Assembly (NCBI RefSeq): GCF_907164575.1
Contig: NZ_CAJQYY010000015.1
Coordinates: 62,001 to 126,000 of the forward strand
Source: Paraburkholderia gardini
GTDB lineage: Bacteria > Pseudomonadota > Gammaproteobacteria > Burkholderiales > Burkholderiaceae
Reading direction: 5' to 3'
DNA length: 64,000 nucleotides
The notes below the pieces were generated by a model, which saw nothing but the letters and a program-made list of their open reading frames with translations, was not told the DNA's origin and ran no database searches. Positions 58,882-64,000 of this stretch are shown piece after piece (position 1 is the stretch's first letter; each line of letters opens with the position of its first letter). The position numbers were made by a program, and so were the translations under genes.

Positions 58882-58944
58882 ATGGAATTGCTGATCGGTT
58901 TTCTGACTACCCTGTGCATCTCATTGCTGATCTTCCGAAAATGA
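58882..58944 (+). CDS. Very small hydrophobic peptide, 20 residues
   Basis: ATG at 58882 opens MELLIGFLTTLCISLLIFRK and stops at 58944. A strong ribosome binding site (CAGGAGTTCGAG) precedes it. The whole peptide is one short membrane helix with a basic end. It lies between bfd and tonB on the same strand, and could be a small membrane protein or a leader peptide. No family is recognised. Confidence 0.5.
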   Translation: MELLIGFLTTLCISLLIFRK

Positions 58945-59004
58945 CGTCGTTTCGCCCGCAGTATTGCATCGGCGGCACGTCCGATGCCGTCTGGCCCCGC
59001 TAAC

Positions 59005-59748
59005 ATGCAGGCTTCGTACAACCTCCCTGCCGGGCTTTCGCCGGCCCAGCCCGCCCGCTTCAGTCCCCGCATCGTCACGGCGACCGCTATTGTCGTCGCG
59101 CTGCACGCCGCACTGCTGGTGGCCGTCCTGATCGCCCGCGACGAGCCGGTGCCACGCGCGCTCGAGTCGCGCACGATCACCGCCGAACTGCTGAGCCCGA
59201 CGCCCGTCGCCGCGCCGGCCGCGATCCAGTCGACGCCGACGCCGCCCAAACCCACGCCACCCGTGCCGCATCTGAAACCGAAGGTCCAGCCGCGCCCGGT
59301 GTCCAGACCGACACCAACGCCGCTGCCGGAAGCCGCCGCACCATCGCAGCACGAGATCTCCACGCCACAACCCGCGCCGCCGGCACCCGCCGCGCCTGCC
59401 ACACCGGCACCGGCGCCGGCCGAAGCAGCCGCGCCCGCAACCGGCAAACCGACGATGGCGCTTTCCGCACCGAAGAACGTCGCCCATCTCGATTGCAGCA
59501 TCGCGCAGCCCGATTACCCGGTGCTGTCGAAACGCCGCAACGAAACCGGCACGGCGATGGTCAGGTTCGTCGTCGGGCTGACCGGCAAGATCGAAAACAT
59601 CGAGTTGAAGAAAAGCAGTGGTTTCGGCCGCCTCGACGACGCCGCGCTCGCCGCGATGCACAGCAGTTCGTGCAAGCCGTACGTCGAAAACGGCGAGGCG
59701 ATCCGCGCGGCCTATACCCAGCCTTTCTCATTCAGCCTGACCGACTGA
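59005..59748 (+). CDS. tonB: TonB, energy transducer for outer-membrane receptors
   Basis: 247 residues from MQASYNLP (58984 is an alternative start). An N-terminal membrane helix (IVTATAIVVALHAALLVAVL) with the conserved histidine, a long Pro/Ala-rich periplasm-spanning region (about residues 60-150: PTPPKPTPPVPHLKPKVQP), and the C-terminal TonB fold (CSIAQPDYPVLSKRRNETG; MVRFVVGLTGKIENIEL; AAMHSSSCKPYVENGEA). Followed by exbB and exbD. Confidence 0.93.
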   Translation: MQASYNLPAGLSPAQPARFSPRIVTATAIVVALHAALLVAVLIARDEPVPRALESRTITAELLSPTPVAAPAAIQSTPTPPKPTPPVPHLKPKVQPRPVSRPTPTPLPEAAAPSQHEISTPQPAPPAPAAPATPAPAPAEAAAPATGKPTMALSAPKNVAHLDCSIAQPDYPVLSKRRNETGTAMVRFVVGLTGKIENIELKKSSGFGRLDDAALAAMHSSSCKPYVENGEAIRAAYTQPFSFSLTD

Positions 59749-59773
59749 TCCAGATTTTCACAAAGGAATTGCA

Positions 59774-60505
59774 ATGCAAAACTACGGTATCGCCCACGTA
59801 TGGGCGCAAGGGGATTTCGTGACGCGTGGGATCGCGCTCACGCTCGTGATCATGTCGGTGTTGTCGTGGACGGTTATCGTCATCAAGAGCTGGAACGTCA
59901 TGCGTCTGAATCGCCTGACGAAGAACGCCGAACAGGCGTTCTGGCATTCGGACGATCTCGCTGACGGCGTGAAGAAGCTCGGCGCGCACGCCTCGACGCC
60001 GCAGGACAATCCGTTCCTCGCACTCGCGCTGGCGGGCCAGGAAGCCGCCGATCACCATCATCAGACGCAGCCTCATCTGCACGACCGCATGGACGTGTCC
60101 GACTGGGTCACGCGCTGCCTGAAAGACACGATGGACGAAAGCATCGCGCGCATGCAGAGCGGTCTCGCTGTGCTGGCATCGATCGGCAGCACGGCGCCGT
60201 TCGTGGGACTCTTCGGCACGGTGTGGGGCATCTATCACGCGCTGCTGGCGATCGGCGCGTCGGGTCAGTCATCGATCGACCAGGTCGCGGGGCCGGTCGG
60301 CGAAGCGCTGATCATGACGGCGTTCGGTCTTTTCGTCGCGATTCCAGCGGTGCTCGGCTACAACGCACTGACGCGCGCGAACAAGGCCGTCGTGAGCAAG
60401 CTGAGCCGTTTCGCGCATGGTCTGCACGCATTCTTCGTGACGGGCGCGCGCCTGTCGTCGAGCAAGCGCGGCGACGGCCTGCGTCTTGCCGCGCGCACCC
60501 ACTGA
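59774..60505 (+). CDS. exbB: ExbB, proton-channel subunit
   Basis: 243 residues, three membrane helices (GIALTLVIMSVLSWTVIVIK; LAVLASIGSTAPFVGLFGTV; ALIMTAFGLFVAIPAVLGYN) and a cytosolic loop. With ExbD it uses the proton gradient to drive TonB. A cluster HHHQTQPHLHD in the loop is unusual. ATG follows CAAAGGAATTG. Confidence 0.95.
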   Translation: MQNYGIAHVWAQGDFVTRGIALTLVIMSVLSWTVIVIKSWNVMRLNRLTKNAEQAFWHSDDLADGVKKLGAHASTPQDNPFLALALAGQEAADHHHQTQPHLHDRMDVSDWVTRCLKDTMDESIARMQSGLAVLASIGSTAPFVGLFGTVWGIYHALLAIGASGQSSIDQVAGPVGEALIMTAFGLFVAIPAVLGYNALTRANKAVVSKLSRFAHGLHAFFVTGARLSSSKRGDGLRLAARTH

Positions 60506-60518
60506 GCGAGGCATTTCC

Positions 60519-60935
60519 ATGGCAATGAGCCCCTTTGCCGGCGACGATGAAGATGGTCTGATGAATGAAATCAACATGACACCGCTCGTCGACGTCATGC
60601 TGGTTCTCCTGATCGTTTTCATGGTCACGATTCCGGTGATCCGCCACGCGGTGAAGATCGACCTGCCGCACGCGAGCAGCCAGAAAGAAGAGACGAAGCC
60701 CGCGCAGGTCACCGTCAACGTGGAGGCCGACGGCACCGTTCTGTGGGACAACACGCCCGTCACCGACGACGCATTGCGCGCGAAGATCGCAGCCGCCGCG
60801 CAGGTCACGCCGCAGCCGGAACTGCATCTGAACGCGGATCGCAAGGTCGCGTATGAAAAGGTCGCCGAAGTGATGTCCGCGGCGCAGGCGGGCGGTCTGA
60901 CGAAGATCGGTTTCGTCACCGAGCCGAAGAAGTAA
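60519..60935 (+). CDS. exbD: ExbD, proton-channel subunit
   Basis: 138 residues. One membrane helix with the essential aspartate in MTPLVDVMLVLLIVFMVTIP, followed by a periplasmic ExbD fold. ATG at 60519 (MAMSPFAGDDEDG). Last gene of tonB-exbB-exbD, ending before a strong terminator. Confidence 0.95.
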   Translation: MAMSPFAGDDEDGLMNEINMTPLVDVMLVLLIVFMVTIPVIRHAVKIDLPHASSQKEETKPAQVTVNVEADGTVLWDNTPVTDDALRAKIAAAAQVTPQPELHLNADRKVAYEKVAEVMSAAQAGGLTKIGFVTEPKK

Positions 60936-61020
60936 TATGCTGCTTCGTTGCAGCGTCCGGGAGCAGAAAACCCCTGTATTCAAGGGCTAAAACCAGGGGC
61001 TAAACGCGACGGATAAAGTA

Positions 61021-61050
61021 AAAGGCCTTCATCGTCAGATGAAGGCCTTT
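61021..61050. terminator. Bidirectional terminator after exbD
   Basis: AAAGGCCTTCATC (61021-61033) and GATGAAGGCCTTT (61038-61050) form a perfect 13-bp stem with loop GTCA and a T-run on the plus strand, and an A/T-rich arm that also serves the minus-strand small gene. Confidence 0.85.
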
Positions 61051-61084
61051 TTTTGTGCGCACTCGGCGCCTTCGGGCGGCGGGA

Positions 61085-61195
61085 TCACTTGCCATGAGAA
61101 TAGCCGGAGTCACCGCATGCGACAGCCGTGGTCGACACGGACAGCGCGCTCAGCCCTATCAGGCTCGCTATGATAGCGGCCATGAGTTTTCGCAT
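61085..61195 (-). CDS. Small secreted peptide, 36 residues
   Basis: The minus strand reads MRKLMAAIIASLIGLSALSV, then STTAVACGDSGYSHGK and a stop. The start has an excellent AAGGAGTCTCTT ribosome site, the peptide has a complete signal sequence ending TAVA-C or TTAVA, and its end is close to a terminator. The cysteine after TAVA could make it a short lipoprotein-like or entericidin-like product. No family recognised. Confidence 0.6.
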   Translation of the reverse strand: MRKLMAAIIASLIGLSALSVSTTAVACGDSGYSHGK

Positions 61196-61287
61196 AAGAG
61201 ACTCCTTAGCGAAGGGATTTCACTATAGGCCCGTCAGCGCGCGCATTCAAGCAAACGGCCATTGAAAGTACCGATCACTGCCCGCGC

Positions 61288-62298
61288 TTAAATGCCAAAA
61301 GCGATATCTGCCGCTCTCGGCGCGTCTGCTGCTTTCAGCGCACGCGGCTCGGGCCGGCTATCCGGGCACTCCCTCATCATGTACGCACCGCTCCGCTCAT
61401 CGAGCATCTCGACCAGATAGTCGACGAACGCGCGCACGGCCGGCACCATCCCCTGCCGCGAGACGAACACAGCGTAGAGCTGCGGCGTCGGCAGTGTCCA
61501 GCCCGGCATCACCGGCGAAAGTTTGCCCGAGCGTAACGCCGCGCCGTACATCATCTCCGGCAACGCGGCGATACCCACGCCCGCCAGCACCGCTTCGAGC
61601 ACCATCATCAGGTCGGCGCTCACGAGACGCGGCTCGTGTTCGTGCAGGTGACGCGTGCCATCGGGCGCGATCAGCGTGAACACGTGACGCCCGTCGGTGG
61701 TCGGCGTATCGAGCGTTTCGAAGCGCGCGAGGTCGGCCGGTTCCAGCGGCGGCGCATTCTGGTTCAGGAGGCTCGGCGCGCCGACCAGCATCTGCTGTGT
61801 GCGCCACAGCGGCCGCACCACGATGTTGGCGCTTTGCGGCGGCTCCGAGCGCACGCGCAACGCGATGTCGATCGAATCCTCGTACAGATCGACGACGCGA
61901 TTCGTCACCCGCATCACGACACGCACTTCGGGATAGCGATGCATGAACTCGGGCATGATTTCCGAGAGGATCGTCTGCGAGACCGTAACCGGCACGCTCA
62001 CGCGAACCGTGCCGCGCGGCGACGAACGCAACTGCTGGACCACGTTGACGGCCGCCTGCGCTTCCGTGAGCATCGCCTGGCAATGCTGGTAGAACAGCTG
62101 ACCGGCTTCCGTGAGCGCGAGCTTGCGCGTGGAACGCTGCAACAGCCGCACGCCGAGCGACGCTTCGAGTTCGGTCAGACGGCGTGACAGGCGCGACTTC
62201 GAAATGCCGAGCACCCGCTCCGCCGCCGAGAATCCCCCGTGCTCGACGACCTGCGAGAAGTACATCAGGTCGTTCAGGTTATGCGAATCGATCTTCAT
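61288..62298 (-). CDS. LysR-family transcriptional regulator
   Basis: 336 residues with LysR HTH (NLNDLMYFSQVVEHGGFSAA; ISKSRLSRRLTELEASLGV) and the effector-binding domain. Start at 62298 (MKIDSHNLNDL). Divergent from the pirin gene 122 bases away, the arrangement common in Burkholderia; it probably regulates that gene. A long C-terminal tail (EPRALKAADAPRAADI) extends beyond the domain. Confidence 0.9.
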   Translation of the reverse strand: MKIDSHNLNDLMYFSQVVEHGGFSAAERVLGISKSRLSRRLTELEASLGVRLLQRSTRKLALTEAGQLFYQHCQAMLTEAQAAVNVVQQLRSSPRGTVRVSVPVTVSQTILSEIMPEFMHRYPEVRVVMRVTNRVVDLYEDSIDIALRVRSEPPQSANIVVRPLWRTQQMLVGAPSLLNQNAPPLEPADLARFETLDTPTTDGRHVFTLIAPDGTRHLHEHEPRLVSADLMMVLEAVLAGVGIAALPEMMYGAALRSGKLSPVMPGWTLPTPQLYAVFVSRQGMVPAVRAFVDYLVEMLDERSGAYMMRECPDSRPEPRALKAADAPRAADIAFGI

Positions 62299-62420
62299 TT
62301 CATCGTTCCACTCATAGAACAATCCATTGCGAGACGGCGGCTGGCACCGCGAAAATGCGTCCCTATAATAGCGCTATGTTTCAAAAATGATGCTATTCCC
62401 CATTTTTCGAGGTGACTTTG

Positions 62421-63293
62421 ATGAGCACGACACGCACGATCGAACGCACGTATCCCGCGCTTCGCACGACCGAGGGTGGTGGCTTCATCGTCCATCGCCC
62501 GTTTCCGACGCGCATGCTGATGGATTTCGATCCGTTCCTGCTGCTTGACGAGATGGGTCCCGTCGACTACGCACCCGGCGAAGCGAAAGGCGCGCCGGAT
62601 CATCCGCATCGCGGCTTCGAGACGGTCACCTATGTGCTTGAAGGCGAATTCGGCCACAAGGATTCCGCCGGCCACTCGGGCACGCTGCGCCAGGGCGACG
62701 TGCAATGGATGACGGCGGGCGCCGGCGTCGTGCATAGCGAGATGCCCGATCCATCGTTCGTCGCCACGGGCGGCCGCGTGCATGGCCTGCAGGTGTGGGT
62801 GAACCTGCCGCGGCGCGACAAGATGATCGCGCCGCGTTATCAGGAAATGCCGTCGGCGGGCATTCCGGTCGCGACTTCGGCGGACGGCACCGTGCGTGTG
62901 AAGGTGATCGCCGGCGAGGCGCTCGGCGTGAAGGCGCCGATCGAAACGCGCACGCCGATCCTGTATCAGCATTTCACGCTGCAACCGGGTGCGAGCATCG
63001 TGCATCCGGTGCCGCGCGATTTCCGCGTGTTCGCCTACGGGCTGTCCGGCAAGGGCCTGTACGGCGAAGCGCGTCGCGACGTCGATGCACGCACGATGGT
63101 CGTATTCGGCGACGACGGCGACACCGTGACGCTCGCCGCCGGCGAAGAACCGCTCGACGTCCTGCTGCTGGGCGGCGTGCCGCTCAACGAACCCGTAGTG
63201 CGTTACGGCCCGTTCGTGATGAATACCGAAGAAGAAATCCGTCAGGCGGTCATCGACTACCAGGCCGGCCGGATGGGACAGATCACGCATTGA
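62421..63293 (+). CDS. Pirin-family protein
   Basis: 290 residues, bicupin. The first barrel holds the metal-binding motif DHPHRGFETVTYVLEGEFGH, and the second segment GDVQWMTAGAGVVHSEM completes it, with the pirin signature HPHRGFETVTY. Bacterial pirins can have quercetinase activity or modulate redox enzymes. ATG at 62421, preceded by CGAGGTGAC. Divergent LysR is the likely regulator. Confidence 0.93.
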   Translation: MSTTRTIERTYPALRTTEGGGFIVHRPFPTRMLMDFDPFLLLDEMGPVDYAPGEAKGAPDHPHRGFETVTYVLEGEFGHKDSAGHSGTLRQGDVQWMTAGAGVVHSEMPDPSFVATGGRVHGLQVWVNLPRRDKMIAPRYQEMPSAGIPVATSADGTVRVKVIAGEALGVKAPIETRTPILYQHFTLQPGASIVHPVPRDFRVFAYGLSGKGLYGEARRDVDARTMVVFGDDGDTVTLAAGEEPLDVLLLGGVPLNEPVVRYGPFVMNTEEEIRQAVIDYQAGRMGQITH

Positions 63294-63478
63294 TCGCGGC
63301 GCACGCCGCACACCTCGCAGGTGTTGTCCTGCCCGTCTGCCGCCGGCAGGCGCGACGGCGCCCCGGCACCCTGCAAAGGGGCGCGGCCCGAAGCTTCACA
63401 AATTCGTTCACAATAACGGCTCATGCCGCGCCTGACGTGCCCCGCGCGGCACCCAACCGTTTTCCCGCAGGAGATCGC

Positions 63479-63877
63479 ATGGTAGAGCCCGCAGTCACCG
63501 CCCACATTGGTTCGACGAATTTCCAGGTCCTGCTGGACGACGGCGCCCACACATGGATCGCCGACGAGCCTGAATCACTCGGCGGCGGCGATCGCGGTCC
63601 GGGGCCCGTTTCGATGCTGCTGTCGAGCCTCGGCGCGTGCACGTCGATTACGCTGAAGATGTACGCACAGCGCAAGGGCTGGCCGCTCGCCGACGTGCGC
63701 GTGACGCTGTCGATCGAGACCGGCGAGGAAGGCACGACAATCGATCGCAAGGTCACGCTCGAAGGCGACCTCTCCGGCGAGCAGCGGGAACGGCTCCTGC
63801 AAATAGCCAATGCATGTCCGGTGCACAAGATCCTGACACGTCCGATCTCGGTGCGCACCGGACTCACCGCGGCCTGA
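63479..63877 (+). CDS. OsmC/Ohr-family protein
   Basis: 132 residues. The two redox cysteines are in SSLGACTSITLKMYAQRKG and ANACPVHKIL, the pattern of OsmC-like peroxidases; the start VEPAVTAHIGSTNFQVLLDD fits the YhfA/OsmC branch. Organic peroxide reduction is the expected role. ATG at 63479 follows GCAGGAGATCGC. It is on the same strand as pirin, 186 bases away. Confidence 0.92.
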   Translation: MVEPAVTAHIGSTNFQVLLDDGAHTWIADEPESLGGGDRGPGPVSMLLSSLGACTSITLKMYAQRKGWPLADVRVTLSIETGEEGTTIDRKVTLEGDLSGEQRERLLQIANACPVHKILTRPISVRTGLTAA

Positions 63878-63944
63878 TACCCATGCATAACCGGCGCCGA
63901 TTGTTGATACCGGTTGCGCAGCGTCTTAAGAGGAAGCAGTCGTT

Positions 63945-64000
63945 TTGAATTTCGAACATCTGATCCAGATCAACGACCCGATGAACCCGCTCGTCGAAAT
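63945..64000 (+). CDS. Start of a DUF1857/AtaL-like SRPBCC gene, truncated by the window end
   Basis: From a TTG at 63945 the frame reads MNFEHLIQINDPMNPLVEI and continues off the right edge. NFEHLIQINDP.NPL is a recognisable opening of DUF1857 (SRPBCC fold) proteins. AAGAGGAA lies upstream. Only 18 codons are visible, so the call is provisional. Confidence 0.55.
   Translation, partial: MNFEHLIQINDPMNPLVE

Noticed and set aside
1..64000. CRISPR arrays, prophage or anti-phage system
   Set aside because: No regularly spaced repeats, cas genes, phage structural genes or defence-type nuclease/helicase pairs seen.

Overview
The window is GC-rich, densely coded DNA from a Burkholderia-type betaproteobacterium (Paraburkholderia, Caballeronia or Burkholderia). 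I infer this from the mix of family members and gene pairings: DUF3331, a small RRM-type RNA-binding protein, divergent LysR-pirin, MctP with DUF3311, the VC_2705-type symporter with DUF4212, and a napEDABC-ccmABCDEFGHI string. It reads as chromosome: housekeeping genes (malate synthase G, class I fumarase, murI, acs, rdgC, ahpCF, tonB-exbBD) alternate with accessory islands. Most long open frames opposite the real genes are codon-bias shadows.

Layout. 0-2.5 kb: 5' part of pelA (leftward), preceded by about 1.35 kb of gene-free DNA. 3.9-6.5 kb: DUF1328 membrane peptide, then an arsenic operon arsR-arsC-acr3 whose arsC has lost its catalytic P-loop. 6.9-13.2 kb: NTF2-like protein, MctP/DUF3311 carboxylate uptake, malate synthase G with a coupled SDR, two small proteins. 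13.3-17.2 kb: LysR, glutathione transferase and a three-domain PNPOx/flavin reductase/[2Fe-2S] fusion. 17.4-21.5 kb: ahpF, ahpC, a cupin, rdgC. 21.6-30.5 kb: accessory redox and stress genes (IS30 remnant, DoxX, NmrA, HxlR, SDR, two paralogous periplasmic cupins, MFS exporter, azoreductase, DUF3331, Rrf2). 30.6-33.6 kb: a decaying patch (CCC1/VIT-like and SulP pseudogenes) around an RRM-like protein and ppk2. 34-37.2 kb: an AspT-type antiporter and glutamate decarboxylase, followed by GST and unidentified coding remnants. 37.8-48.7 kb: complete ccm (cytochrome c maturation) and nap (periplasmic nitrate reductase) genes in one leftward array. 49.5 kb: tRNA-Ser(GGA). 49.7-54.2 kb: acs with DUF4212 and a sodium:solute symporter, an acetate uptake and activation unit. 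55-61 kb: fumarase, bacterioferritin, murI, bfd with a Fur-box-like site, tonB-exbB-exbD, and two very small ORFs. 61.3-64 kb: LysR/pirin, OsmC-like protein and the start of a DUF1857-like gene.

Together the genes describe an aerobe that respires nitrate in the periplasm (NapABC with dedicated haem attachment), uses acetate and C2 units (symporter, Acs, malate synthase), resists peroxide and electrophiles (AhpCF, GST, azoreductase, OsmC, pirin), manages iron (Bfr, Bfd, TonB-ExbBD, Fur) and probably resists acid (GadB with an antiporter). No complete transposon, prophage, CRISPR array or defence island is visible. The less ordinary features are operator pairs linking separated genes, gene fossils, a calcium-loop-like motif in a transporter, and small ORFs with strong ribosome binding sites.
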